From: Orobanche coerulescens
Taxonomy: Eukaryota > Streptophyta > Magnoliopsida > Lamiales > Orobanchaceae
Direction of reading: 5' to 3'
Length of the DNA: 64,000 nucleotides
Assembly: GCA_033398695.1 (NCBI GenBank)
Contig: CM065818.1
Coordinates: forward strand, 37,100,001 to 37,164,000
Within the stretch, counting starts at the first letter, position 1. Each line of letters starts with the position of its first letter. The notes under the pieces were generated by a model, which ran no database searches, was not told the DNA's origin, and saw nothing but the letters and a program-made list of their open reading frames with translations. Positions 46,665 through 59,194 of the stretch are shown one piece after another. The translations under genes and the position numbers were made by a program.

Positions 46665-47594
46665 GGGGTGTTTGGGATTGCTTATTGAAAATAGATTATT
46701 GGTTTTGAAAACGGATAATAAGATAATCAGCTGTTGCAAAACATGGTTTTTAAATATAGTGTTTGGATTTGATTATGATGTTTGAAATCGCAATAATCCG
46801 ATAATCAGTTTTGAGTGTTTGGCAAATTAGATTATTTAATGGCTTATCATGTAAAAATACCAAAAAGGACTTTTTTTAATTATTAAAGTGGCAAGTGGAT
46901 ATACATATGTGAGGGTTAGATTGGTAATTATTAAAGTTACAAGTGGACTACTAGAACCACGTTTTGTGGCAGTAACACATATCTTACTTTTTGAAAACAA
47001 CGTTTTGAGCTATACATAACGCAAATAATCACTTATCACTTTTTGTTAGCCAAACACAAAAAGTAGATTATTCACGATTTGGTAACGTGATAATCTAATA
47101 ATTTGCTTCAAATCACAATTCCAAACGGGGTGTTTGGGATTGCTTATTGAAAATAGATTATTGGTTTTGAAAACGGATAATAAGATAATCAGCTGTTGCA
47201 AAACATGGTTTTTAATTATAGTGTTTGGATTTGATTATGATGTTTGAAATCGCAATAATCCGATAATCAGTTTTGAGTGTTTGGCAAATTAGATTATTTA
47301 ATGGCTTATCAAGTAAAAATACCAAAAAGGACTTTTTTTAATTATTAAAGTGGCAAGTGGATATACATATGTGAGGGTTAGATTGGTAATTATTAAAGTT
47401 ACAAGTGGACTACTAGAACCACGTTTTGTGGCAGTAACACATTTCTTACTTTTTGAAAACAACGTTTTGAGCTATACATAACGCAAATAATCACTTATCA
47501 CTTTTTGTTAGCCAAACACAAAAAGTAGATTATTCACGATTTGGTAACGTGATAATCTAATAATTTGCTTCAAATCACAATGCCAAACACCCTC
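46665..47594. mobile_element. Tandem pair of MITEs (two 462-bp copies)
   Basis: GGGGTGTTTGGGATTGCTTA begins at 46665 and again at 47127. The two copies are nearly identical throughout (AAATATAG against AATTATAG; CACATATC against CACATTTC). The outer right end CAATGCCAAACACCCTCTAA is the inverted repeat of the left end. The inner junction keeps only CCAAAC of the first right end. Ends of GGGTGTTTGG type and adjoining TTA/TAA suggest a Tourist (PIF/Harbinger) MITE, but the target duplication is not clean. The 46585-46664 gap holds nothing recognised. Confidence 0.75.
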
Positions 47595-47679
47595 TAAGAA
47601 CCTTCATCTGATTAACTTCCCAAATTCGGTAGCAGGGTTGTTAGGGTAGTGGCTCCGAGTACGTTCATAAACCTCTACT

Positions 47680-48313
47680 ATGGCCTTATTAAATAAAGTT
47701 ATTGATGGGGATGGCAACAACAAGTTCCTTCATGCCACACTCAGATCCAGGGGGAGGTCAGGGGTACATGTTCTTTATGATGTTGTTGGTAATAAGTTGG
47801 TTGAAGAAGATAATATTAAAAGGAAGGTTCTTGCTTTCTATCATAGCTTGCTTGGGACTTCCGCTTCTACTTCTTTGGCAATAAACCTACAGGTTGTGAC
47901 TCAAAGCAACACTCAGAACCAAGCACAAAGAGTGATATTGTTGGCACTTGTAGCATAAAAGGAAAAGTCATTACTAAAAGGATGAGTGAAGTCATGTGTC
48001 ATTTAGTAGGGGATGAGCAAGCAACTTTTGTTCCAGGGAGATGTATACATGACAACACCATAATGGCTCAAGAGATAATAAGAGGTTATGGGAGGAAGAA
48101 CATGTCTGCTAGATGTTTGGTTAATATGGACCTCCAAAAAGCTTATGATTCCACTCAATGGTCTTTTGTGAATGATTTACCCAGGGCTTTTGGATTCCCT
48201 GCTGTGTTTGTGGATTGGATAGTAACTTGTCTCACTACAATTACTTATCAAATCTGCTTAAATGGCAGTCTTACTGAGCCTTTTGCTGGAGGGAGAGGTT
48301 TGAGGCAGGGGGA
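47680..48313 (+). pseudogene. LINE reverse transcriptase, part 1
   Basis: DGDGNNKFLHATLRSRGRSG and VGNKLVEEDNIKRKVLAFYH match the region just before the RT of plant L1-type LINEs. A stop at 47956 and a deletion of about 100 residues remove the first RT motifs. From 47982 the reading gives GDEQATFVPGRCIHDNTIMA, motif A in VNMDLQKAYDSTQWSF and RGLRQGD, where element D is inserted. The endonuclease is absent upstream, as expected for a 5'-truncated LINE. Confidence 0.88.
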
Positions 48314-49379
48314 TGTAACACCCTCAAAATCCCATTGGGTACAGTGCCGTGGACCCCACATCAGGATATCCATCAGGCGAACACGATCAAAATACAACAA
48401 ACTGACCAAAAGTAAGAATCGAGCATTCGTGAAAACACTATGCCCACGACATACGATCGGTACATGCTCAACATGTTAGAACACAAGTGCCCAATGGCGA
48501 ATCATCAATACAGAACACAACAATGAACTACCCGAAGGTAACTCAAACCAAAGCTGAAATAATACGAATCACAATGCCCGAAGACTCCAACGGAAATACC
48601 AAAACATCACAATGGACTAAAAGCCCTCAGCCGAAGCTGCCACAATATCACAATGGTCTGAAAACCACTCAGCTGAAGCTGCCAATCATCACAATGGCCT
48701 GAAAGCCGAACAGCCCGAAGCTATATATTATCACAATATGAATCTCAAAGAAACAAACACAACTGTCGAACATACCCCTCGGCGTATGAACAACTAATCG
48801 CAAATCGTCGGACATATCCAATACAACATGGACTATGAACGACCAAAACAATATGACTCAAGAGAGACATCACAGTACGCCCGATCCAGAAATGTGTCTG
48901 TGCACATGTCCACCCCGTATACGGAATCCAGAATATACGTGGGACAATAGACCTAATTAGCCTCACGAACTACGTCTCGTGTGCATGGTCCAATGCGGAA
49001 ACATCCACGCATGACCATCGTGTGCCTCGCTAAAAATCCTACACATAACCAATCAGCACGCAGATATAATTCCATATATGTCACGATGCAACATGACAAC
49101 GAAACTTAAAGGATAACACATCCAATACAGATCAAAAGACTCACCAAAGTGAACGATAACACACGGATAATGAACGATCGACACGACCAACAATATCCAA
49201 AACAACCATCCTGGGATGACAATCGCTAAGGAGCGATTAACACGATCAATAATCACAACACAACAATCCTGGAATCCTCAACCATCAATGATCACAAAAA
49301 TACCGAGTTCACAAGAATGATAGTGTACTGCCTTGAGTCGGCCAACAAGACAACAATAACTCACGGATGGGCATCGTCC

Positions 49380-49760
49380 TCAGCGGTCCCAATTCAATAC
49401 CTCGATTGCCTTAGAATGGCCAATCGATAAAGATACAACGGATGGGAAATGTCCTTGACAATCCCAATTCAATACATTTATTACCTCAGAACGGTCTATC
49501 GATAACGACGACTCAACAGATGGGAAATGTCCTCGGCAATCCCAATTCAATACATCGATTACCTTAGAACAGCCAATCGATAACGACTCAACGGATGGGA
49601 AATGTCCTCGGCAATCCCAATTCAATACATCGATTACCTTAGAACGGTCAATCAATAACAACGATACAATGGATGGGAAATGTCCTCGAAAATCCCAATT
49701 TAATATCTCGATTTGCCTTTAGAACGGTCAATCGATAACAACAATACCACGGATGTCTCA
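49380..49760 (-). repeat. 75-79 bp tandem repeats in element D LTR
   Basis: ATGGGAAATGTCCTC followed by AATCCCAATTCAATAC recurs at 49441, 49520, 49595 and 49673, with one or two more degenerate units. Counterparts are at about 54310-54690 and 60655-61030. Confidence 0.85.
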
Positions 49761-51140
49761 GCACCTTTAATCGGTTACCAATAACGAAGATGATAATAAA
49801 ACACGTCAGTGCCTTCAATCGGCAAATACAACATCAATAACGAAGCACCAATATCAATAACAATGATCACAACTACGTCTTAAATCGACATCAATATCAA
49901 CAACAATGGATACATTGATACCGCGAACCGGCTATCGACAACAATATTACCAACAAGTATCGCAATGCCTGGAACCGGCCATATGAACAACAATAACATT
50001 TGGCATAATTTGCCGAAGGGTGTTGTATCAAACAATCCCCTGATATCAACAAAATCATTAAGAGACCAAGTCTCGAAATGATACACACATTCATACACAT
50101 ACATGATAACATTAATCTCATTGACTAGTACAAGTATAAAACTTGCCTCAAACCGAAGGCGAGAAAGTCCTTCCACGATCAACGTCCTCCCACGAAACGA
50201 CGAACGGCGTCTTCCAATGATCACAAGCACTCGAAAAACCTTGAATGAAATATGATTCATTCAATAATACAAAATCAATAGAAAACAACACCAAGGAAAA
50301 TCCCGATTCAATCCCGAATCGATTAAACTCCCAAAACGGAAATCATAGTTCTCAACTATGAATTCTAACATCCTCCAATACCTCAATGATCAATATGATC
50401 AAACGTTCTTAACACTTGTGAAAACAATTCAACAAGAATCACTTATGAACAACACCAAATTGATCCTCCTACAATGATAATATCATCAATATTATCACTA
50501 TCACCTCAAAAATATCATCTACCCAATAAACATGATGTCTAAACAGTAAATCCATCACCAATTCATCAAGAATTTGGATTAAACCACAAGATTAAATCAA
50601 CCATTGTAAGATTATGATAATCATTACATAATTCATCATAATTCCTTACTAAAATGGTTATAATCCCTCCAAAAACACAAACAACAACAACAATCATATC
50701 AAGACTATGTTAATCATATAGCAATTTTAACGTAATCCTTCTTAGACATGATTATAACCTCCAAACATTCTAAAACATCAAGAACATCTCCTCTCAAGAC
50801 AAAACCATCATGTTCTTCATTATAAGTTATGAAAACTCATCAAGAATCATAATATACTCTAACAATCAATCAATACCCGAAGAAAGCAACAACAACATCA
50901 TCATCAAACTTGGAAATCACTTGAAGGACAAGAGATTAAGAGAACTTACCAATAAAGAACAAGAAGAACTCTCCAAACACCAAAGTAGCACCAACAAGCT
51001 TCCAACTCCAAGCTCTAAATCAAGTTATGATGATCAAAAACAAGATGGAAGGGGCTAAATATCAATAACAAGTCCAGAAGGACGATTCTAAGGAGAGAAA
51101 AATGATTTTGGTTCGTGAAGAAATGAAATACGAAACTAAG

Positions 51141-51537
51141 TTATATAACCTGACAAACTCATTACGTACGCTATACACCAAACATAACGTACATAAGCGC
51201 CATTACGTATGCTATACCAACAACTTAGCGTACATAATGCTAGTCCAGAACTAATTGACCAAAAGCATCAAGACCTTAACGTATGTAAACAATAACAATT
51301 TACGTGCGTTAACAAGCTGCATGGATAACGTACGTAAGGAGCACACCCTAACGTACGTAAAGATCCGTTGACTGCAATAGTGAGATCGGATCGAAAGATT
51401 CCTGCCCTACCAGCCGAAAGTTGACATCGAGGAAGGTTCCTACCACCGACCACGCATTACGTACGTAACCATACAGGGCTAACGCACGTAATACTCAGCC
51501 CATAGCGTACGTAATGCTACACATATAGCGTATGTTA
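51141..51537 (-). promoter_or_regulatory. Palindrome tetrads and TATA box, element D LTR
   Basis: In plus coordinates sites start at 51457, 51480, 51503, 51526 (spacing 23, 23, 23); 51277, 51300, 51326, 51349 (23, 26, 23); 51162, 51185, 51203, 51226 (23, 18, 23). Examples are TTACGTACGTAA, TAACGTACGTAA, TAGCGTACGTAA and TTACGTGCGTTA. On the minus strand they lie upstream of TTATATAA (51141-51148). Copies are at 56093-56492 and 62418-62820, with C-to-T and G-to-A decay in the last. Confidence 0.82.
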
Positions 51538-51870
51538 AGGCTAGTATACTTGGCCAAAAGAATCCAAACTCTCCAGGCAACATCCAAACGACGAAACCAA
51601 ACCGACAACAAATATAAATATTTCGATCCCGAAATATCCCAATACAATATACATTGTATTGGTACAAAACAACACTTGTACCATTCATAATGAATATGTA
51701 CAACTCAACAGTGAAACAAAAAAAATTACCCCCGGATATTACATAGTCCCCCCCTTAAAAAGAGTATCGTCCCCGAAACTCAGGGTGCACAATTCGGGGT
51801 ACGAACTATCCATCAGGATCTGAAAACAACATCTCCAGGAATAATCCTCAATACAAAAAACTCCGTCTGA

Positions 51871-52425
51871 CTAACTGGGCCAACCCCTCGGGTCCCCGCG
51901 TCTCCCCTGCCCGAACACGGCGAAAACCAAGTGATAAAAACACTCAACCAAATACGAGATCAGTCGAATCATGACTCCTCCGCCAGAGACCATCCAGAAA
52001 GTCGTAACACCCGCATGACTCGTCGGAACAAAGTCAGTTGGTTCCGACGAACCCTCAATAATAGGCGGCCTCTGACGAGAGATATCGCCAACAATCTGAC
52101 TCACTCCCCCAGTTTTCCCATGAAATGGCACCTGGAATCCCAACTGCGGTGCACCACGAACCATCGAGGCCTGCATGGTCTCAACTATCTGCGTCATCTG
52201 GGCCATCATGCCCCTCATAAGCAAGAAAGGGTCGACGTGTCCACTCTCAGTCTGATCGACCTCTCGAGTATGATGTCCCGAAGGAGAATCGGTCGCGTAG
52301 GTAGCACTACCGGCCGAACTCTGATCCATCTCGGCATCCACACGCGCATAAACATGAGGTTCTGATTTTCGGCCTGCTCTGTAACCTCTACCCCCTCTGC
52401 CACGTCCTCGGATTCCTCTTTCCAT
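51871..52425 (-). pseudogene. gag: Element D gag fragment, interior 1
   Basis: It begins MERGIRGRGRGGRGYRAGRK at 52425 and continues through FLLMRGMMAQMTQIVETMQA and GVSQIVGDISRQRPPIIEGS. After SSEPTDF (near 52040) the gag core is missing: the DNA jumps to sequence that in interior 2 lies near 56990, so about 1.4 kb including both zinc knuckles is deleted. The remaining codons to 51871 are out of context. A PBS (TGGTATCAGAG on the minus strand) is at 52838-52848 and the PPT at about 51744-51760. Confidence 0.85.
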
Positions 52426-52853
52426 ACTGAACGAATATCGTTCGATCATGAGCAAAGCTCAAATAGGTCTCAACGACCAAAATCAGAATGCTAAGTCAAT
52501 AGTTGAACACGAGTATACATACTCAACACAGTCACATCAATCATGCTAATCACAGCCAATATATCTCTCGAACGTTCCAAAACAAATAATCATGAATCAA
52601 TCGTAACACAAATGTTACACAAGTTTTCAACAAAACATGTATAATTAGTGACATAATAAATGTATGAATCACAAAAGAGGATCGAGTCCTTACACAGGTC
52701 ATACGAAGATTCGAGGTCTTGCGATACTAGTCTTCACTGAGATGACTCGATGAAAGAATGACTCATACAGTCGCCCAACTACTACCGCGTCGGTAGAGCC
52801 ACATAACTCACATATCAGGGTATCTCACAACCCAATTCTCTGATACCATCTTC

Positions 52854-55800
52854 TATAACACCACCAAAATCCCATTGGGTCATTACAGTGTCGTGGACCC
52901 CACACCAGGAGATCCACCAGGCGAACACGACCAAAATACAACAAACTGACCAAAAGGGGAATCTCAGTCCCTACTATGACATCCGACATAATATTCCGAT
53001 GTGGAATTTCAATGACAAAAGTGGCCTACATGGCCAAAATAAAAATACAACTACATCCACGAGCCTTGCTCGAATAATACAAAAATGACAACAACTGACA
53101 AAACTGGAGTACTCCAAACTGTCTGACTAGCATGGACACCAAAAGATCTCAGACTAGTATCGCTCGAATGCTTCGTCGCCATCGTCGTGCCCCTGTGTCT
53201 CAACTCTCTCCTCGCAAACACCTAAAACATGAAAACATGTTCCGCCCCCATGGGGTCAGTCATCCAGATAATGAACATCAAATACATGTACAAGATGATA
53301 TGCATCCAAAGGCAGAATAAACAGTACAACAATGGTAATACGAGATGCTTACAAACCAAAGTAAGAATCAAGTATTCATGAAAACACTATGCCCACGACA
53401 TACAATCGGTACCTGCTCAACAGGTTAGAACACAAGTGCCCAACGACGAATCATCAATACAGAACACAACAATGAACTACCTGAAGGTAACTCAAACCAA
53501 AGCTGAAATAAATACGAATCACAATGCCTGAAGGCTCCAATGGAAATACAAAAACATCACAGTGGCCTGAAAGCCCTCAGCCGAAGCTGCCACAATATCA
53601 CAATGGTCTGAAAACCACTCAGCCGAAGCTGCCAATCATCACAATGGCCTGAAAGCCGAACAGCCCGAAGCTGTATATAATCACAATACGGATCTCAAAG
53701 AATCAAACCCGACTGTCGAACATACCCCTCGGTGTATGAACAACCAGTCGCAAATCGTTGGACATATCTAATACAACATGGACTATGAACGACCAAAACA
53801 ATAAGGCTCAAGAGAGACATCACAGTACGCCCGATCCGAAAATGTATCCGTGCACATGTCCACCCCGTATACGGAATCCAGAATATACGTGAGACAATGT
53901 ACCTAATTAGCCTCACGAACTACGTCTCGTGTGCACGGTCCAATGCGGAAACATCCACGCATGACCATCGTGTGCCTAGCTAAAAATCCTACACAACCAA
54001 TCGGCACGCAGATATGATTCCAGATATGTCACAATGCAACATGAAAAAGAAACTCAAAGGATAACACATCCAATACAGATCAAAAGACTCACCAATGTGA
54101 ACGATGACACACGGATAATGAAAGATCGACACGACCAACAATATCCAAAACAACCATCTTAGGATCACAGTCCCTAAGGACCGATTAACACGATCAATAA
54201 TCACAACACAACAATCCTCGAATCCTCAACCATCAACGATCACAAAAATACTGAGTTCACAAGAATGATAGTGTACTACCTTGAGTCGGCCAACATGACA
54301 ACAATAACTCACGGATGGGCATCGTTTTCGGTGCTCCCAATTCAATACCTCGATTGCCTTAGAATGGCCAATCGATAAAGATACAACGGATGGGAAATGT
54401 CTTCGACAATCCCAATTTAATACATTTATTACCTTAGAATGGTCTATCGATAACGACGACTCAACAGATGGGAAATGTACTCGACAATCCCAATTCAATA
54501 CATCGATTACCTTAGAACAGTCAATCGATAACAACGACTCAACGGATGGGAAATGTCTTCGGCAATCCCAATTCAATACATCGATTACCTTAGAACGGTC
54601 AATCGATAATGACGATACAACGGATGGAAAATGTCCTCGAAAATCCCAATTCAATATCTCGATTTGCCTTTAGAACGGCCAATCGATAACAACAATACCA
54701 TGGATGTCTCGGCACATTTAATCGGTTACCAATAACGAAGATGATAATAAAATACGTCAATGCCTTCAATCGGCAAATACAACATCAATAACGAAGCACC
54801 AATATCAATAATAATGATCACAACTACGTCTTAAATCAACATCAATATTAACAACAACAATTGATACATCGATCTCGCGAACCGGCTATCGATAACAATA
54901 TTACCAACAAGTATCGCAATGCCTGGAACCGGCCATATGAACAACAATAACATTTGGCATAATTTTCCGAAGGGTGTTGTATCAAACAATCCCCTGATAT
55001 CAACAAAATCTTAAAGAGACCAAGTCTCGAAATGATACACACATTCATACACATACATGATAACATTAATCTCATTGACTAGTATAAGTATAAAACTTGT
55101 CTCAAACCGAAGGCGAGAAAGTCCTTCCACGATCAACGTCCTCCCATGAAACGACGAACGGCGTCTTCCAATGATCACAAGCACTCGAAAAACCTTGAAT
55201 GAAATATGATTCATTCAATAATACAAAATCAATAAAAAAACAACACCAAGGAAAATCCCGATTCAATCCCGAATCGGTTAAACTCCCCAAACGGAAATCA
55301 TAGTTCTCAACTATGAATTCTAACATCCTCCAATGCCTCAATGATCAATATGATCAAATGTTCTTAACACTTGTGAAAACAATTCAACAAGAATCACGTA
55401 AGAACAACACCAAATTGATCCTCCTACAATGATAATATCATCAATATTATCACTATCACCTCAAGAATATCATCAACCCAACAAACATGATGTCTAAACA
55501 GTAATCCATCACCAATTCATCAAGAATTTGGATTAAACCACAAGATTAAATCAACCATTGTAAGATTATGATACTCATTACGTAATTCATCATAATTCCT
55601 TACTAAAATGGTTATAATCCCTCCCAAAACACAAACACCAATAACAATCATATCAAGACTATGTTAATCATTTAGCAATTTTAACGTAATCCTTCCTAGA
55701 CATGATTATAACCTCCAAACAATCTAAAACATCAAGAACAACTCCTCCTCAAGACAAAACCATCATGTTCTTCATTACAAGTTATGAAAACTTATCAAGA

Positions 55801-56703
55801 ATCATGATATACTCCAACAATCAATCAATACCCGAAGAAAACAACAACATCATCATCAAACTCGGAAATCACTTGAAGAACAAGAGATTAAGAGAACTTA
55901 CCAATAAAGAACAAGAAGAACTCTCCAAACACCAAAGGAGCACCAACAAGCTTCCAACTCCAAGCTCTAAATCAAGTTATGATGATCAAAAACAAGATGG
56001 AAGGGGCTAAATATCAATAACAAGTCCAGAAGGACGATTCTAAGGAGAGAAAAATGATTTTGGTTCGTGAAGAAATGAAATACGAAACCAAGTTATATAA
56101 CCTGACAAACTCATTACGTACGCTATACACCAAACATAACGTACGTAAGCGCCATTACGTATGCTACACCAACAACTTAGCGTACGTAATGCTAGTCCAG
56201 AACTAACTGACCAAAAGCATGAAGACCTTAACGTACGTAAACAATAACAATTTACGTGCGTTAACAAGTTGCATGGATAACGTACGTAAGGAGCACACCC
56301 TAACGAACGTAAAGATCCATTGACTGCAATAGTGAGATCGGATCGAAAGATTCCTGGCCCTACCAGCCGAAAGTTGACATCGAGGAAGGTTCCTACCACC
56401 GACCACGCATTACGTACGTAACCATACAGGGCTAACGTACGTAATACTCAGCCCATAGCGTACGCAATGCTACACATATAGCGTACGTTAAGGCTAGTAT
56501 ACTTGGCCAAAAAAATCCAAACTCTCCAGGCAACATCCAAACGATGAAACCAAACCGACAACAAGTATAAATATTTCGATCCCGAAATATCCCAATACAA
56601 TATACATTGTATTGGTACAAAACAACAACACTTGTACCATTCATAATGAATACGTACAACTCAACAGTGAAACGAAAAACAAAAATTACCCCCGGATATT
56701 ACA
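52854..56703 (-). repeat. Element D LTR 2 (middle LTR)
   Basis: About 3.85 kb, the fullest copy. It is flanked by the PBS of interior 1 at its left edge (plus coordinates) and a PPT (run of C on the plus strand) at 56704, so it serves both interiors. Tandem repeats and palindrome tetrads are present as in the other copies. Its outer edge reads TATAACACC rather than TGTAACACC. Confidence 0.92.
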
Positions 56704-57521
56704 TACTCCCCCCCTTAAAAAGAGTATCATCCTCGAAACTTTGGGTGCACAATTCGGGGTATGAACTATCCATCAGGATCTGAAAATAACATCTCCATGA
56801 ATACTCCTCAATACGAAAAACTCTGTCTGACTAACTGGGCCAACCGCTCGGGTCCCCGCGTCTCCCCTGCCTGAACACAGCGAAAACCAAGTGATAAAAA
56901 CACTCAACCAAATACGAGATCAGTCGAATCATGACTCCTCCTCCAGAGACCAGCCAGAAAGTCGTACCACCAGCATGACTCGTAACACTGGCGTACACAC
57001 CCTGCGGGAGCCGCCCATTGTACATGTCTACAGTCATCAGTGTACACTTCCCCATTCTCGTCGGCATCGGACGCCCATGCAAACACTAACTCACGCCATA
57101 AAAGGAAAACAACAACGCATATATAGTTCTCGGGACCATATCAATCGTGCGCCGCAGTCCTCACGACTTAGACGTCTCAAATCACCATGAACAATTACCC
57201 ATATCATCACAAAAATATCGGGTACAACACCAAAAGGAAAGAAAAAACGCATCAGACGACCTCAAATCTCAAGATTCTCAAAAGCTATCATTACAAGATA
57301 GATCAACAACTACTGGTTCACAACCACAACACTACAATACTGACTGAGCCAAACATTAATTCAAAAAAAACAAGGAAAATACAAATCAAGGTTACATCTC
57401 AAATGTACCCGAAATCAACATACTCCAGATCATCGATCTCCTCGATCTCACCGACTCGAGGAAAAACCAAACCTGAACTCGCTGCTCCTCCTCGGCTGTC
57501 CTTACCTCTGGCTCCAGAAGC

Positions 57522-58712
57522 CTAATAGGACCTCTTGGAGGAAGTACGGACTGGAGTAACCAAATCTCTCGAGGCCCGTGAGCTCTCTCGAGACCTACTG
57601 GCACTAGAACTCCTGTAGTGTTTTTGAAGGTGTCCCTGCCTTCCACAGAGAAAACAAACAATAGCTGGCACAGTACAACGAGTGCTAACATGCCCCACTG
57701 AATTACAGTTAAAACAAACGACAGTCGAACTCGGTGCCTGAGAAGGAGATGCTTTCCCAGCGCGAAGACGACTAGAAGACGACCTCTTGGACGTCGGAGC
57801 CCGATGTCCCTATGAACGAACCGGCCTCCTAGTCCTCCCACCAGAAGAAGCTGAAGGGTGCTTCAGGGCAAGCTCCTTGATCAGAAGCTCTGCTCCGAGA
57901 GCCTTCTCAATGAATTCACAAAGTGAATTACAATTGTGGTTATACAAATACGTCCTCAACTGCGGGTTTAGCCTCTTGCTAAAATACTTGATCTTATCCG
58001 CTTCAGTACGGATAACATACGAAGCAAACTGTAGAAGTCCTTGAAACTTCTCAGCAATAACAATAACACTCTTGTCTTCGACGAATTCAGGGTTCAAAAC
58101 CTCTGACAACTTGGCTTCCCGAAGTGAAGCCGGATAATACCTCTCTAACATGAGAGTCTTGAACTCGCTCCAAACACAATCACGATCGGTGGGTTTCTCA
58201 TAAAGCCACCAAGAATAAGCGCCCTTACACAGATAGTAAGCCACGATTGCCACCTTACTCTCCTCCGGACATTGAACCACGTCGAAGAGTTTATCGAAAT
58301 GTTCAAGCCAATGAACAAAGTCAGCTAGTTCCGACGACCCCTCTATAATAGGCGTCCTATGAAGAGAGATATCGCCAACAATCTGACTCACTCCCCCAGT
58401 TTTGCCCATGAAACGGCACCTGGAATCCCAGTTGCGGTGCACCACGAACCATCGAGGCCTGGATGGTCTCAACTATCTGAGTCATCTGGGCCATCATGCC
58501 CCTCATAAGCAAAAAAGGGTCGACGTGTCCACTCTCAGTCTGATCGACCTCTCGAGTATGATGCCCGAAGGAGAATCGGTCATGTAGGTAGCACTACCGG
58601 CCGAACTCTGATCCATCTCGTCATCCGCACGTGCATAAACATGAGGTTTTGAGTTTCGGCCTGCTCTGTAACCTCTACCCCCTCTGTCACGTCCTCAGAT
58701 TCCTCTTTCCAT
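57522..58712 (-). pseudogene. gag: Element D gag, interior 2, nearly full length with stops
   Basis: The start at 58712 reads MERGI and then a stop (an Arg codon, CGA, in interior 1). The Retrotrans_gag core is open at 57813-58472: FVHWLEHFDKLFDVVQCPEE, AYSWWLYEKPTDRD, VWSEFKTLMLERYYPASLRE and YLYNHNCNSLCEFIEKAL. A TAG at 57810-57812 interrupts it; the same frame then carries CFNCNSVGHVSTRC (intact) and CFLCGRQGHLQKHY (last Cys changed to Tyr), ending at 57522-57524. No protease or RT follows in 56704-57521. The core resembles the gag of element A, in agreement with a common origin. Confidence 0.88.
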
Positions 58713-59178
58713 ACTGAAAGAATAGCGTTCGATCATGAGCAAAGCTCAAATACGTCTCAACAGCCAAAATCAGAATGCCAAGTCAATAGTCGAACACGAG
58801 TATACATACTCAACACAGTCACATCAATCATGCTAATCATAGCCAATATATCTCTCGAACGTTCCAAAACAAATAATCATGAATCAATCGTAACACAAAT
58901 GTTACACAGGTTTTCAACAAAACATGTATAATCAATGACATAATAAATGTATGAATCATAAAAGAGGATTGAGTCCTTACACAGGTCATATGAACCTTCG
59001 AGGTCTTGCGATACTAGTCTTCACTGAGACGACTCGATGAAAGAATGACTCATACAGTCGCCCAACTATCACGACTCACAAAACCTGACTGTCCAGATTG
59101 TCATAATCTGACAGTCCCACTACTACCGCATTGGTAGAGCCACATAACTCACATATCAGGGTATCTCACAACCCAATT

Positions 59179-59189
59179 CTCTGATACCA
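59179..59189 (-). other. Element D primer binding site, interior 2
   Basis: TGGTATCAGAG on the minus strand, close to LTR 3, exactly matches the initiator-Met tRNA complement. It is the best PBS in the window. Confidence 0.85.
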
Positions 59190-59194
59190 TCTTC

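Larger units (their letters stand above)
48314..51743 (-). repeat. Element D LTR (3' end of element), with internal deletion
   Basis: It is about 400 bp shorter than the other two copies. The reading CTGACCAAAA at about 48412 passes directly to GTAAGAATCGAGC, while LTR 2 has an extra segment there (about 52955-53360). Both edges contain ACCAAA, which suggests a microhomology deletion. Tandem units of 75-79 bp with GATGGGAAATGTCCT lie at about 49380-49760. Minus-strand open frames such as the one at 49380-49661 are translations of this tandem repeat. Confidence 0.92.

Noticed and set aside
49380..49661. Repeat protein reading VLNWDCRGHFPSVES on the minus strand, also at 54226 and 60675
   Set aside because: The protein repeat equals the 75-79 bp DNA tandem repeat in the element D LTR; units of 75 and 78 bp keep the frame by chance.
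57187..57525. Plus-strand open frames in element D interior and LTRs (for example 50810, 55702, 57187)
   Set aside because: They oppose the gag strand, have Asn/Lys/Ser composition of AT-rich DNA and show no conserved domain.
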